A program made the translations under genes and the position numbers. From assembly GCA_030737835.1 (NCBI GenBank), contig JAUJYN010000022.1, forward strand, positions 2,634,712-2,698,711: a DNA stretch of 64,000 nucleotides. The letters are read 5' to 3'. This DNA comes from Acorus gramineus. Its lineage: Eukaryota > Streptophyta > Magnoliopsida > Acorales > Acoraceae. This document shows positions 32,301 through 46,400 of the stretch, piece by piece. A model generated the notes under the pieces. It was not told the origin of the DNA and made no database searches. It saw nothing but the letters and a program-made list of their open reading frames with translations. The stretch's first letter is position 1. Each line of letters starts with the position of its first letter.

Positions 32301-34265
32301 ATCCTAAAAATATGCCTCTAAATACTAGATTCACAAAGAACTTTAGAAGATAGAGATCTGCCTTACCAAAACAGGGGGAGGGAAATGGGGAGATGCGGGG
32401 CTCTCGACACACCCACGACCACTTCAACCACCACAACCATTACCACCACCTCATCAGCATCTCCTCATGCCTTTCTTGGCTGTAAACAGGGGATAAAGGC
32501 ATGAGAGGGAGATAGAGAGAAGAGAAACAACAACAACAACACACATTCTCACCCTTATTCACTCCCTCTTGTACTTCTTCTTCTTCTTCTTCTTCTCAAT
32601 AAACAAAGGAAAAGCAACCAAAAAGGGGAGATAAAGAGGGCCTTGGATGGATTTTCTAGGGGGAGAGAGAGAGAGATTTCTCACTTTGGGGGGGGGGGGG
32701 TGATGAGAAGGAGAGAAAAGGGGGGTGCACTTAAGCCTATTCTCACCCTCTAACACTTAAAATAACCAAAGGGTAGCTTAACCATTAAGCAAGGGGGGAT
32801 GAGGCTAACTGTCACGCCCTAGGGCGGCCGTCCTCGGGACGCGGCAAGCGTATACATGATATCAGCAGTCAATACAGGAGATCAATAGCATACCATAAAC
32901 AATAGCTAAAAAGACAACACAGACAACAAAGAGGCTGACATGATGCATACACAAATAGCGGAAGCTAAAAAGACTGAATCTGTAAATCAACAACACATTA
33001 CAGACTCGATACATAATCAACTGTCCTGTGAGAGCCAATATACACACAAACATCCAAATACAATCCAAACTGGTGCCCAAGCACAGAAATAAATACATAC
33101 AATCAAAAGGATGCTGATGGCCTCTAAAACTCGAGGGATGTGGCACTACTCCGCTACTGGTACAGTCTCTCAGGGAGCTCCTCCTTCAAGTCCGCCTCGG
33201 TAATCACTGGAGAAAAATAATTATGCGAGGGGTGAGCCACACGCTCAGTGAATAGCACAACCCATGCATCACAATTTATATTAACCACATTTAATCAAAT
33301 CACTAGCCTCAAAGTGGCATAAATATCACAAATCCGGGGGTTCGTCACATCGCCGAACCACCACACCCTCACCCTCACCCTCACCCCTCCATAGGTGACC
33401 AAGGGTATTGGGACTTAATAGGCTGATAATCATCCTTACATAAATCCAGTGGGTCGCCACATCGCCGGCCCACCACACCCTCACCCTCACCCCTCAATAT
33501 GGTGACATGGGATATTGGGGCTGACTAGGCTGATGGTCACCCTTGGTCCACGATAGTCTCTCCCCACTCCGTAGGCCGTTTGGCCACCCCCACATTCAGC
33601 ACAGTCCGTCCCAAATCAGGAGGTGCCTACTAATGGGAGCCCCTGCACGGGACATCCTTTCTAACGCCGGGGCAGTATCTACACGGATCCAACGAAGGGA
33701 ACAGAACAGCCCATCCATACGCATATGATCCACTCGGATCCGCCGACAACACATCTCAACAACTCTAATGTCCTGAATTCTTCAGAATTCCTCCAGCGCG
33801 CATAACCAAGATGCGGGGAAATTATATATATTAAAAATGAGGAAAAGAAACCTTGGGAGGGCAACCTGAGGTCCCGATATAGGACATCCCGCCAACCAAA
33901 CAAGGAACACGGAGTACCCTAGCCCGGGTCTCAATGTTGACCTCGCAAGGCCCCTTAATATTTCCCTAAGGCATGCTAAAAATATCATAAGCTTGCATTT
34001 AATTTAATAAATCAAACTAATAGGACGCATGCATAGGTCGAGGCTTTCCTAGCATGATAACAAAGTGACAAGACGCATGGCTCTTACACATATCCTATGG
34101 GTGCAAGTCCCTATCATACGAAGTCTAGGGTGGCATGCATTCTACACACTAATCATGCTTGCATGGATTACACATAACAAGTTAATATAACTGCGGTGCC
34201 CCAGGGGAGGACGGTATACGCCCAAGTGCATATAGCGCCTCCCAACTAGGTTGGGTTCGACTCAC

Positions 34266-34301
34266 CGATAACCGGGTCGTCGCGCGACCGTCCGTCAAGA
34301 T
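34266..34301 (-). other. Candidate 36-nt LTR microexon (A solo LTR)
   Basis: Minus strand: TCTTGCAG | 36 nt | GTGAGTCG. First candidate intron 34302-35141; second 33207-34265, closing TTTTTCTCCAG. Confidence 0.4.
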
Positions 34302-34439
34302 CTGCAAGACAGGGTAATCAACTAGGTGAGTAAAGTACACAAAATACCACAAAAATACACAAAATACACTAAAAATACCAAACACTCGGACAAGCGTACA
34401 TACGGCCTGTACACACGCGAGTCCAAGCACCCCGACTAA

Positions 34440-34950
34440 CTCCCGAACCCTCGGCAACCATCCGCACGGCCACCCGCCCCGGGATGCACCGCCGCGCCTC
34501 AGCTCGTGCACCCAGGCGCACTGCCGGGCCCCTGCCCGCACGCCTAGACACGCTGCCGAGCCTCCCGGGTGCACCACGCGCTCACTGCGCCCCAGCGCAG
34601 CAGCCCGCGCGCACACCGCACGCCCTGCGCCCAGCGCCTCGCCCCGCGCGCACCCCGCGCGCACCAGCGCTCGCCCAGCGCGCCATCGACTCGCTCCTCG
34701 CGCACCCCGCGCGCACCACCGGCTCACCCCACCGCGCACACCCGCACGCGGCACGCACCGCGCCTCTGCGCAGTGCCCCACACGCACACCCGCGCACGAC
34801 CCCCAGCGCCCAGCACCCGCGACCAGCGCCCAGCACCTGCGACCTTCGCCCAGCGTCCAACGCCCAGCACACCCTCCTGCTCCACCCGCGTGCACGCCCG
34901 CGCGCACGCGCGTGTGCACGCCCCATAGCGCCCAGCCTGCGCTGCCCTGC
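34440..34950. repeat. CpG-rich low-complexity block in A solo LTR
   Basis: About 0.5 kb of GCGCGCACC and CCAGCGCCCAGCACC words inside candidate intron 1. Confidence 0.82.
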
Positions 34951-36176
34951 CTGCCTGCCAGCCTACCCGGGACAGCTCGCCTGCCCTGCCTGCCTGCCCG
35001 AGCCAGTCAACCACCACTCACCGGCCACCAGTGGCCTCCGACCGCCCCCAACCACCATCCACAGCCACCAACCGCCCCCACACACCCAAAAACACCCCCT
35101 AACATGCATCTAAACATGGAAAAGAAGGAAAGAAACCTTACCCAAGGAAAGGAAAGGAAGGGAAGGGAACCGGGAGCTCTTCGTGCACCGAAACGCCTCC
35201 CCAAAGACCTCCACCACCAAGCTCTTCCTCAGCCCTCGAAATGGCTGAAATCAGGGGAGAAAAGAGGGGGTTAGAGGGGGTCAAACAAGTGGGAACTCGA
35301 ATCCGAGACCACCCGTAGATAGATCGGGATGAGATCTAACCTTTCTATTCTTTGTGTTTTGAGTTTCAAGCTTCAAGCACTCTAGGTAGCTCAAAATCAA
35401 GAAAAAGAGAGAGGGGGAGAGAGAAAATCAATGGGGAAGATGATGAATAGTGGGGGCAACTTTTTGCTCACTTATATATAATCCCACACTTAGATTAGGG
35501 TTAAGAGTGGATTAATTAGGTTTAAGTGAGGATTAAAGGGCTTTAAGTGGGTTTTGACTTGGGTCAACCCAACCACAAATAAAAACAAAAGGGGTTGACC
35601 AAGTCATGGGCCCACTTTGACCGAGTCAACTCTCCCAATGACTTCTCGCTCGGTCAAAACCCGGATACGCCCTGGAACTACGAAATTCTGAAACGTACCG
35701 GAATTCGATGAAATTTTCGTGAGTGGCTTGAAATGGCACCAGGACACATAATATGCAGTTAGATTTTCAATCGGAGTCCTCAAACACAGGACGATAGCTA
35801 ACCGTCCAAAATTTTGCAGTTCCGATCGAAAAACGAAAAAAACTCAAAAACTGTCAAAATGCTTCAATGGTTACCAGAAGGTAAAAAGTGACACATATAT
35901 AACATTAACAAAGGTCACCTTCACCAAAATATCTAACACTATTTGACCAACCAAACAAGGAACTCTCAAAATTTGGATACGGTTCAGAACTGCATATTTT
36001 TCAAAACATTACTGGAATTCGATGAAATTTTTATGGGTAGTACAAAACGGTACCAAGACCCATAATATGCAGTTAGATTTTCAATCAGAGTACTCCAACT
36101 CCCGTAGGTAGCTAAAAGCCAAAATTTTAGCGACTCCGTTCAAAAAATAAGGCTCCAAATGACATTGGCATAACAT

Positions 36177-36265
36177 TCTCCTCTCCTTAGGAAATTTAGT
36201 CCTCAAAATTTAAGGAAACTCAAGGGGAAGACCAAACATAGCCAATATCACAGATTGACCTTTTG
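36177..36265 (-). pseudogene. Outer B internal stub with polypurine tract
   Basis: 89 bp: a tract TTCTCCTCTCCTT (complement purine-rich) at 36177-36189, then sequence matching 40056-40144, ending GACCTTTTG where the nested B element is inserted. Confidence 0.85.
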
Positions 36266-38603
36266 TGTCACGCCCCAGGGCGGCCGTCCCTGAGACGTGA
36301 CAATAATGAAATATCAGCTATCAATACCTGAGGTCAATAAAGACTCCAACAATAACACACAAGGTGGCAAAGCAAGGATAATGATAACTGACTGAAAAAC
36401 GGAAGCATAATATATAAACAATGTCTATAAACCAAAAACATTATTACAGACTCGAATACACAATCACTGTCCTGTGAGAGCCAAGTCTAGACCAAATAAA
36501 ATACAACATGTGCCACATGCACGATTTACAATACATACAATGACTCTAGGACTGCTGACAGCCTCACACTCGCCACCCGCCGGAAGAACGCTCCACGCCC
36601 ATAAGACCACGCCACAGGGAAGCTCCAACTCCACGCCCAACACTGCCCCTGAAAAGAAATAGTATGCGAGGGGTGAGCTACAAGCTCAGTGAGTGGCTGG
36701 AAACCAATCACCATACAACAGTTCAATACATAAACAATTCCCTTTCAAGGTAAACATGGGTGGAAACCCATGGATAACAGGGTCACGCGGCGGCGCGACC
36801 AACCTCACCCTCACCCTCACCCCCGGAGGGAGACTCTTGGGACTTTTGGGGAGAGACCATATCGTTGGTCGAGGAGACCCTGGATTACTGGTCCACACAA
36901 CATGACTAGATCACCAACCTCACCCTCACCCTCACTCCCGGAGGGAGACTCTTGGGACTTTTGGGGAGAGACCATACCGTTGGTCGAGGAGACCTGGGAT
37001 TACTGGTCTACGCAACACTACTGGATCATCTACATCGAGGTAACTACCCAATGATGTCTTTGAACATCGATACGAGACCGGACCCAACAACTATGGGAAT
37101 AGACGAACAACGAATGGGTCACGAGGCGACGTGGCTTCAACCTATCCTCACCCTCACTCCCGGAGGAAGACTCTTGGGACTTTTGGAAGAGACTTAGACA
37201 GCTCTACACCCTTGGTCCACCGGTAGCCCTTTCCCCCGCGTAGCCTCTACCTGGTATACTCCCACGATCAGTACCTTCCGAACGCATCGGTGGTACCTAC
37301 GGATGGGAGCCCTCTGTCAGGACAGCTTTCCCAACGCCGGGGAGTTCCTACATCGGATCCAACGAAGGGGAGAACGATTCCACGCTCGCAATATCATTCG
37401 TTAGCCCTCTCCCAGGTAGCCTCTACCTGGTACACTCCCATGATCAGTACGCTCCCGAACGCATCGGTGGTACCTACGGATGGGAGCCCTCTGTCAAGAC
37501 AGCTACAACCTGGGCCTCTTCATCACGGACGACATTGGGAGTAAACATTCCATGTTCGCAAAGCGAACCCAATGGAAAAACAACTGCTCTCGATAATCAC
37601 TTATCGATATATCGAATACTACTGTACTCCCACACCGTTGCGTCGCTCAGACACAAAGGGGTTGCCTCTGCTCTCACGTAGAAATAATCCCATAAGCTAA
37701 TGAATTCTCCTGAATTCCAAATGAGTGCATCGCTCGGATGCACGGGGCGATTACATCGCTAGCGCTCTAACTAATAAGGTACAACCCGACAGCGGGTCAT
37801 ACCCACGCCTATTTCAGATAAGCCTAATTAGTTTTAACATGCGCATATATTTTAGAGGAGAGTTTAATCTTAGTTGTGTGCATGAACCATATGCACGATC
37901 ACATATCAATTAATCATAGGGATACTCCCTAATCATAGATTTACATCATAATAAATCATACAACATGCATACATGGTCATTAATCACATAAACATACAAA
38001 ATATACTCTAATATCCATTGGATATCGCCAACTTAAAAGAAAGGGTCAAGCGCGATCTCGCGCACTAACAGGTGCATGCCAATATTCCAAACGAACCTGA
38101 GTCGAGTAGGAAATCGCCTCTACTTACTCAGTTTGTTCAGAGGGAGAGGGTGAGAGAGATCATCATCTCATGAAGCTGGTCATAGCTTTGCCCCATTAGC
38201 ATGGGCGCAACAACTACACCACGCCCTCGAGTCTTATCGCAAGGGAATTTCAGGCAGATATCCGTTATTAACCGAGACTTAATCATACTGTATATTCCCA
38301 TTAATATGGTGGGAGTAGTATTACAATACTACCTAAGACATGTCATATTCTATACATCCATACACATTTACAACATACATGCCCATACTAGAGGGGCTCA
38401 TGCAACACAATCATTCATACATGAATACAATACATGTATATAAGCCTAGCATGCAAGATATCTACATATTATAGCTTAAGCATGGCCATACTACTTATCT
38501 ACACAAGTAGTATAGCTAGGGGGCCTCATCGATGCGCGACGCGCGTCTACGCGCGTCGAGCGCATCCCGAGAGGGGGGGAGGGGATTTGATCAAACCACT
38601 CAC

Positions 38604-38642
38604 CATACAACCCGGGACCTCGCGCATCCCATCTGACGAGAT
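38604..38642 (-). other. Candidate 39-nt LTR microexon (nested B, 3' LTR)
   Basis: Minus strand: CCTTGCAG | 39 nt | GTGAGTGG; first candidate intron 38643-39168 opens TTTTG|GTAAGT. Confidence 0.4.
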
Positions 38643-38714
38643 CTGCAAGGTAAGGGCATCAAATTTGGTGAGTAACATCACAATTTAACACTTAGAATTT
38701 ACTAGAAATGCCAA

Positions 38715-39040
38715 AGACTTAGACATGCACGCATACGGGCTCGCACGCATGCAAGCACGCGTGTACGCACGCATGCCCGAGTGCCCCAGCACCTACCCGA
38801 GACCCTGGGCAGCCCTGCGCATGCCCCAGCACGCGCACGCACGCGCACGCACGCGCGCGCGCGCACTGACACCCAGTCCCGCGCCCAGACGCATGCCCCG
38901 CGCGCGCGCACGCTCGCGCGCATCCGCTTGTCGCCAGCGTCCGCGCGCACCAGCGCACCCGCTCCGCGCGCCTGCCAGCGCCTTTCTACGTGCGCGCCTG
39001 CACGCGCACGCGCGCAGACAGCCCCCAGCGCGCGCCCAGC
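38715..39040. repeat. CpG-rich block in B LTR
   Basis: GCACGCACGCGCGC-type stretch in candidate intron 1 of the B LTR. It is longer than in the plus-strand B LTR (about 26130-26230) and similar to 45170-45440. Confidence 0.8.
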
Positions 39041-40055
39041 CAATCTTAACCCCTTTTTAACCCTCCCCTACCCCTCACACACACTCTAACCCATCTACCT
39101 AGCATGCATGACCTCCCCAACCATCCCAACAGCCCAAAAAAATCAAGAAGAAGGGGAAGAGGACTTACCAAAAGAGGGAAAGGGAAAGGGGGAGATGCGG
39201 GGCTCTCGACGCGCCCACGGCCACCTCAACCACCACCACCACCACGCCTCCTCTTCAGCCTCTCTCCAGCCCTCATTGGCTGCAAATCAGGGGGGGGGGA
39301 CAAGATATGAGAGGGTGCTTGAGAGAGGAGAATCAATAACAACAACAACACCTACACAAACTTTTCTCTTCCTCCTTCACCTTCTCCTTCTCTTCTCTTT
39401 GAGGAAATAACACAAACACATGGGGAGGGGATTGAAAGAGAGAAAGAGAGACCCAAGAGAGTCCACGTGAGAGTGAGAGGGAGAGAGAGAGAGATATTTT
39501 TTGGGCCAATAAATATCCAAAAGAGGGATACAAATGACCAATTCATCCCTGACTAGAAATTCTGTACATGCTTCACTAGAACAGCCATAACTTCCTCCAT
39601 ATAGCTCCGAATTGCACAATTCAAGATCCACTGGAAAGCCAAGAAGATTATCTACAACTTTCATGTTTATGCCAAGATCAAATAATCCCTCCAGCTATTC
39701 CGAAATGAGGGCTAAACATTGAACAGGGCTGCTGCCAGAATTTTTCATCCCCGTGGTATACTTGAAAAAATACCCATAACTTTTACTACATGAATCCAGT
39801 TGATCTAATTCCACTTTTGTACGAAAGCTAACTCAAAACTGAGCATCTCATAATAAAATCATATTTAAACCTCTTCATCTTGGATTTTAACAAAATTAAA
39901 TCCAAATACCAATTCGGAAATACATAACTTCTAGGAGAAAAATTATGTAGCCAAATTTTCAATCAGAGCGCTCCGACTCCTGCAGGTGGTTAAAAGCCAA
40001 AATTTTAGCGACTCCGATCGAAAAAAATAAGGCTCCAAATGACACAGGCATAACA

Positions 40056-42732
40056 TTCTTCCCCCCTTAGGAAATTTAGTCCTCGAAATTTAAGGAAACC
40101 CAAAGGGAAGACCGAATATAGCAAGTATCATGCGTAGACCTTTTGTTCCCAAGTGGTCTATGCACCAGACTGGCGCTACCGACACACTGCAATCAAGGGA
40201 ACGGTCTTAGTGTGGAGCCTCTTCTCATGCTGGTCTCTGACCTCGATCCACTACTCCACGAACGACAAATCCAGCTCGAGAATGAGACGGTCGAACGGAG
40301 TGACGTCGTGGGCATGAGCCAGCTGTGGGGGAAAGGCTACATGACAAGCCACCTCCCCAATCCACTCAATGACGAGAAACAGTCCCATTGAAGAGCCAAC
40401 TCAGCTTGCCCCGAACGTCGAAACAGAGGATGCCCTTAAACTGGGACACCTTCACAAAAACATGGTCGCCAAACCCAAAGGTAAGCTCCTGGCGACGATG
40501 ACCTGCGTAGCCCTTCTGTCGGTTCTGGGAGGTGCAGATGCACACACGAACCAATCTGGCCACCACAAGGTCAAACAACTAACTTATGGCCTCTCCAACT
40601 GGCGCTCCTCAACGTCCCAGCACAAGGGAGGTATAAACTGCGCCTGTAGAGTGCCTTTCACAGATCCATCTGGATGCTCGAATGGCAGTCGTCTTGCAGG
40701 CATACCCCAACAAATGGGTGGCGCCTCACCCAACTACACTCATCATCGAGCATGCAGGCACTTAGCACGTCCTCCAAGGTCTGAATCGTCCTCTTTGTCT
40801 GGCTGTCCATCGGCGATGAAACGCTATACTTAAATGGAGGCTCGCGCCAAAGCCTACCAAGGCTGCACCACAACCTCAAAGTAACCCTCGCGTCTCAACC
40901 GAAAATAGCGCCGACCGGAGTGCCATGAAGACGAACAATCGCGAAGGTGAAAACCCACGTCAAGGCGTCCAGAGACTCAATCAGTCTGATAGGGAGGGAA
41001 GCGCAGACTTAGTCAGTCGGTCAATGATCACCCAGACGGTGTCGTGACCCGAATGTGACATTAGCGAGTCCGCAACAATCCCTGATAACCCACTCCCACG
41101 TCCACTGAGGAATCTCCATGGACTGACGCTTTCCAACACGATGATGATTCTCGAACTTTGCCTGAGGGCATGCCAACCTGGGGAAACAAGGTCACCCATA
41201 TCGCCTTTTCATCGCCCCACTAGCAATCTCAATGAAGACTACCCCAAAGTAGTCCATGGAAGCCCAATAAAACTTTTGAGATCCACGAAGGCATCCGGCG
41301 CATTCGTCAACCCCGACGGCAGTACTTAAAACTCGTAGTGCCTGAAACGGTCACGAAAGGCCATCTACGGGATGTCTAACTCCCGGATCTCCGACTTGTG
41401 GTACCCTTGTGCGAAGATCGATCTAAGAGAAGACACTCGCTCCCAGAGCTGGTCAAATAGATCATCGATTCGCGGCAAAGGTAATTGATCTTCAACCTCC
41501 ACGGGGAGATCAAAACAACACCATGAACAATTAAGTCCAGATTCTGCTCCTCGAGCATGGCTGGCGCTCATGATGACACTTACACGCTTGGTAAGCCGCT
41601 CAACCGCACTTAATCCACAAGACACGCAATAAGGGGTCGTCGGACCTCGACAATGCCTATGCGACGTCATCTATCTGATAGGGCGGTTGAGTCCCATCAC
41701 GAACGCTAGCATCGCGTCTCCTTATTTGCGACCAATGTGGGGCAAAACGCGACAGTATCCATAACTGTGCTTCACATGCCACCAGAGATAGGTCGCTCAT
41801 CTATAACCATTGGAACTCCAGCATCCTGCACTCCATGGGCAGATTCATCACAGGGAGTCCACGCTCTCGACATCATCTAGTAGCACTCTCCCGATATGGC
41901 CTCTACCTGGTAGCCTCCCTAGCCCACTATCTCTGCCATATGGGCGCACCAACAAGCATAGTATCGGGGAGCACCTCACAGGGCTCTGGCCTCAACCGGG
42001 CAGCTACAACGCACAATGATATATCGAAGCGACTCCAGATGCCACTATGGACCCCAGTCCACAAGCAATCGCCCACCAAGCTGCAATAGGACGCACCCAA
42101 TCCCGATCGTATGCATCACCACTCGCTACAGCACCTTCCAAGTGAGAGGAAAAATCCATCATCAATTTGATGCTTCAAAGGTATTCCTTGACTGGGAGAA
42201 GAAACCTTGGGAGGGCACCCTGAGGTCCCGATATAGGATATCCCGACAACCAAACAAGGAACACGGAGTACCCTAGCCCGGGTCTCAACGATGACCCCGC
42301 AAGGCCCCTTAATCCTGAGTAGGAAGGCTGGAAGAAGACATCACCCCATCCTTAACACTTGAAACTGGCGCCGCACGTGAACTCCATGGTTACCATCAAT
42401 ACCGATGTACAGGAAAGAAGCTCCATTTTCGAGACGCAATCCATACCTTAGAAATTGCGACCAATTCATCATTATCACACTACAAGGCTAGAATCTCCTA
42501 CCCAAGCTTAATCCCGCAACAAGGGATCCAACAACTGACCCTGCTCAGCCGACCCAGTTGACAACTTAAGAGTGGGTCCAATGGGGTCACATCCACGTCA
42601 ACGGATGCGAGGAGGCATGTCAGCAACCTAAGATAACTTCTAAAACAAGAATACTCAGATGACAATCCTATGACTCATCATCTATACGATTAGACTTTGG
42701 CTCTGACAGGACCAGGTTCTGATACCAACATT
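40056..42732 (-). pseudogene. pol: Family B internal region of nested element, pol relics only
   Basis: From the primer-site end: an ATG stub MPPR at about 42605-42618 corresponding to the gag start and then lost; LTR-like segments at about 42170-42340 and 41800-42090; RT scraps near 41365-41670 (LPRIDDLFDQL); integrase scraps near 40981-41199 (VWVIIDRLTKSA); an integrase C-terminal scrap near 40366-40578 (GFGDHVFVKVS). Polypurine tract at 40056-40068. All are out of frame or truncated. The same layout in the outer element shows this is a fixed non-autonomous design, not decay of a single copy. Confidence 0.85.
42715..42727 (-). other. Primer binding site of nested B element
   Basis: The complement reads TGGTATCAGAACC: the initiator-tRNA match with one G-to-A change relative to the other copies. 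Confidence 0.85.
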
Positions 42733-45700
42733 TATCACGCCCCAGGGCGGCCGTCCCCGAGTTGGACAATAATGAAATATCAGCTATCAATACCTGAGGT
42801 CAATAAAGACTCCAACAACAACACACAAGGTGGCAAAGAAAGCGGAAGCATAATATATAAACAATGTCTGTAAACCAAAAATATTATTACAGACTCGAAT
42901 ACACAATCACTGTCCTGTGAGAGCCAAGTCTAGACCAAATAAAATACAACATGTGCCACATGCACGATTTACAATACATAAAATGACTCTAGGACTGCTG
43001 ACAGCCTCGCACTCGCCACCCGCCGGAAGAACGCCCCACGCCCATAAGACCACGCCACAGGGAAGCTTCAACTCCACGCCCAACACTGCCCCTGAAAAGA
43101 AACAGTATGCGAGGGGTGAGCTACAAGCTCAGTGAGTGGCTGGAAACCAATCACCATACAACAGTTCAATACATAAACAATTCCCTTTCAAGGTAAACAT
43201 GGGTGGAAACCCATGGATAACAGGGTCACGCGGCGGCACGACCAACCTCACCCTCACCCTCACCCCCGGAGGGAGACTCTTGGGACTTTTGGGGAGAGAC
43301 CATACCGTTGGTCGAGGAGACCCGGGATTACTGGTCCACACAACATTACTAGATCACCAACCTCACCCTCACCCTCACTCCCGGAGGGAGACTCTTGGGA
43401 CTTTTGGGGAGAGACCATACCATTGGTCGAGGAGACCCGGGATTACTGGTCTACGCAACACTACTGGATCATCTACATCGAGATAACTACCCAATGATGT
43501 CTTTGAACATCGATACGAGACCGGACCCAACAACTATGGGAACGGACGAACAACAAATGGGTCACGAGGCGACGTGTCTTCACCTCATCCTCACCCTCAC
43601 TCCCAGAGGGAGACTCTTGGGACTTTTGGAAGAGACTTAGACTGCTCTACACCCTTGGTTCACCGGTAGCCCTTTCCCCCGCGTAGCCTCTACCTGGTAT
43701 ACTCCCACGATCAGTACCTTCCGAACGCATCGGTGGTACCTACGGATGGGAGCCCTCTGTCAGGACAGCTTTCCCAACGCCGGGGAGTTCCTACATCGGA
43801 TCCAACGAAGGGGAGAACGATTCCACGCTCGCAATATCATTCGTTAGCCCTCTCCCGGGTAGCCTCTACCTGGTACACTCCCATGATCAGTACGCTCCTG
43901 AACACATCGGTGGTACCTATGGATGGGAGCCCTCTGTCAGGACAGCTACAACCCGGGCCTCTTCATCACGGACGACATTGGGAGTAAACATTCCATGTTC
44001 GCAAAGCGAACCCAATGGAAAAACAACTGCTCTCGATAATCACTTATCGATATATCGAATACTACTGTACTCCCACACCGTTGCGTCGCTCAGACACAAA
44101 GGGGTTGCCTCTGCTCTCACGTAGAAATAATCCCATAAGCTAATGAATTCTCCTGAATTCCAAATGAGTGCATCGCTCGGATGCACGGGGCGATTACATC
44201 GCTAGCGCTCTAACTAATAAGGTACAACCCGACAGCAGGTCATACCCACGCCTATTTCAGATAGGCCTAATTAGTTTTAACATGCGCATATATTTTAGAG
44301 GAGAATTTAATCTTAGTTGTGTGCATGAACCATATGCACGATCACATATCAATTAATCATAGGGATACTCCCTAATCATAGATTTACATCATAATAAATC
44401 ATACAACATGCATACATGGTCATTAATCATATAAACATACAAAATATACTCTAATATCCGTTGGATATCACCAACTTAAAAGAAAGGGTCAAGCGCGATC
44501 TCACGCACTAACAGGTGCATGCCAATATTCCAAACGAACCTGAGTCGAGTAGGAAATCGCTTCTACTTACTCAGTTCATTTAGAGGGAGAGGGCGAGAGA
44601 GATCACCATGTCATGAAGCTCGTCATAACTTTGCCCTATTAGCATGGGCACAACAGCTACACCACGCCCTCGAGTCTTATCGCAAGGGAATATCAGGCAG
44701 GTGCCCGTTATTAACCCAGACTTAATCATACTGTATATTCCCATTAATATGGTGGGAGTAGTATTACAATACTACCTAAGATATGTCATATTCTATACAT
44801 CCATACACATTTACAACATACATACCCATACTAGAGGGGCTCATGCAACACAATCATTCATACATGAATACAATACATGTATATAAGCCTAGCATGCAAG
44901 ATATCTACATATTATAGCTTAAGCATGGCCATACTACTTATCTACACAAGTAGTATAGCTAGGGGGCCCCATCGATGCGCGACGCGCGTCTACGCGCGTC
45001 GAGCGCATCCCGAGAGGGGGGGGGGATTGGATCGAACCACTCACCATACAACCTGGGACCTCGCGCATCCCATCCGACGAGATCTGCAAGGTAAGGGCAT
45101 CAAATTTGGTGAGTAACATCACAATTTAACAGTTAGAATTTACTAGAAATGCTAAAGACTTAGACATGCACGCACACGCGTACGCAAGCATGCCCGAGTG
45201 CCCCAGCACCTACCGAGACCCTGGGCTGCCCCGTGCATGCCCCACCACGCGCACGCACGCGCACGCACGTGCGTGCGCGCACTGACACCCAATCCCGCGC
45301 CCAGACGCATGCCCAGACTCATGCCCCGCGCGCGCACACCCGCTTGCTGCCAGCGTCGGTGCGCACCAACGCGCTCGCCAGCGCCTGCCAGCGCCCTTCT
45401 GGGCACGCGCCTCCGCGCGCACGCACGCAGACAGCCCCCACACACACTCTAACCCATCCACCTAGCATGCATGACCTCCCCAACCATCCCAACAGCCCAA
45501 AAAATCAAGAAGAAGGGGAAGAGGACTTACCAAAAGAGGGAAAGGGAAAGGGGGAGATGCAGGGCTCTCGACGCGCCCACGGCCACCTCAACCACCACTA
45601 CCACCACGCCTCCTCTTCCTCATTGGCTGCAAATCAGGGGGTGGGACAAGATATGAGAGGGTGCTTGAGAGAGGAGAATCAATAACAACAACAACACCTA

Positions 45701-46400
45701 CACAAACTTTTCTCTTCCTTCTTCACCTTCTCCTTCTCTTCTCTTTGAGGAAATAACACAAACACATGGGGAGGGGATTGAAAGAGAGAAAGAGAGACCC
45801 AAGAGAGTCCACGTGAGAGTGAGAGGGAGAGAGAGAGAGATATTTTTTGGGCCAATAAATATCCAAAGAGGGATACAAATGACCAATTCATCCCTGACTA
45901 GAAATTCTGTACATGCTTCACTAGAACAGCCATAACTTCCTCAATATAGCTCCGAATTGCACAATCCACGTTCCACTGGAAAGCCAAGAAGATTATCTAC
46001 AACTTTCATGTTTATGCCAAGATCAAATAATCCCTCCAGCTATTCCGCAATGAGGGCTAAACATTGAACAGGGCTGCTGCCAGAATTTTTCATCCCCGGG
46101 GTATACTTGGAAAAATACCCATAACTTTTACTACATGAATCCAGTTGATCTAATTCCACTTTTGTACGAAAGCTAACTCAAAACTGAGCATCTCATAATA
46201 AAATCATATTTAAACCTCTTCATCTTGGATTTTAACAAAATTAAATCCAAATACCAATTCGAAAATACATAACTTCTAGGAGAAAAATTATGTAGCCAAA
46301 TTTTCAATCAGAGCGCTCCGACTCCTGCAGGTGGCTAAAAGCCAAAATTTTAGCGACTCCGATCGAAAAAAATAAGGCTCCAAATGACACAGGCATAACA
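42733..46400 (-). repeat. 5' LTR of nested B element (3668 bp)
   Basis: Begins TATCACGCC, a mutated TGTCACGCC terminus, and ends GGCATAACA. Very similar to 36266-40055, including the same tandem duplication around 43250-43440. GC-rich block about 45170-45440. Candidate 39-nt microexon 45045-45083 with intron 45084-45530. Confidence 0.92.
45170..45440. repeat. CpG-rich block in nested B 5' LTR
   Basis: Shorter version of 38715-39040. The two LTRs of this recent element already differ here by tens of bases of insertion/deletion while flanks are nearly the same. Confidence 0.8.

Larger units (their letters stand above)
32810..35904 (-). mobile_element. Family A solo LTR (3095 bp)
   Basis: TGTCACGCC...ATATAACA, flanked by CTAAC (32805-32809) and TTAAC (35905-35909), a 5-bp duplication with one mismatch. 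The related plus-strand B LTR reads through the site without it near 49555. GC-rich block about 34440-34950. W-box-rich promoter half about 35540-35660. TATA-like box at 35471-35480. No internal region. Confidence 0.9.
29459..36176 (-). repeat. Family B LTR (left LTR of outer B), split by an A solo LTR
   Basis: TGTCACGCC...GGCATAACA on the plus strand, about 3.62 kb without the nested LTR. It contains the two duplicated modules (near 30295-30425 and 30470-30600), a (TTC)n run near 32574-32595 and a 12-G run near 32689. Short frames such as 30522-30758 and 31253-31597 are not conserved coding sequence. Confidence 0.88.
36266..40055 (-). repeat. 3' LTR of nested B element (3790 bp)
   Basis: TGTCACGCC...GGCATAACA, followed by the polypurine tract 40056-40068. 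It carries a tandem duplication of about 115 bp around CACCCTCACTCCCGGAGGG (about 36806-37000), duplicated modules 37228-37380 and 37396-37520, and a GC-rich block about 38715-39040. Confidence 0.92.
36266..46400 (-). mobile_element. Nested family B element with TTTTG target duplication
   Basis: Two LTRs (36266-40055 and 42733-46400) look nearly the same by eye and enclose a 2677-bp internal region. Flanks are TTTTG at 36261-36265 and TTTTG at 46401-46405, and the outer internal sequence resumes correctly (GACCTTTTG / CTCCCAAGTGG). It is therefore a true insertion of one B element into another in the same orientation, not an unequal-crossover array. Its coding content is only relics. Confidence 0.92.

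Noticed and set aside
34182-34919. 245-residue minus-strand frame
   Set aside because: Runs through the GC-rich block and out into LTR sequence; no conserved domain.
36177-36265. Deletion of an interior by microhomology next to the LTR
   Set aside because: The missing interior is present on the other side of the nested element at 46406-48994.
40369-40833. 154-residue plus-strand frame
   Set aside because: Antisense of integrase relics in the B interior.
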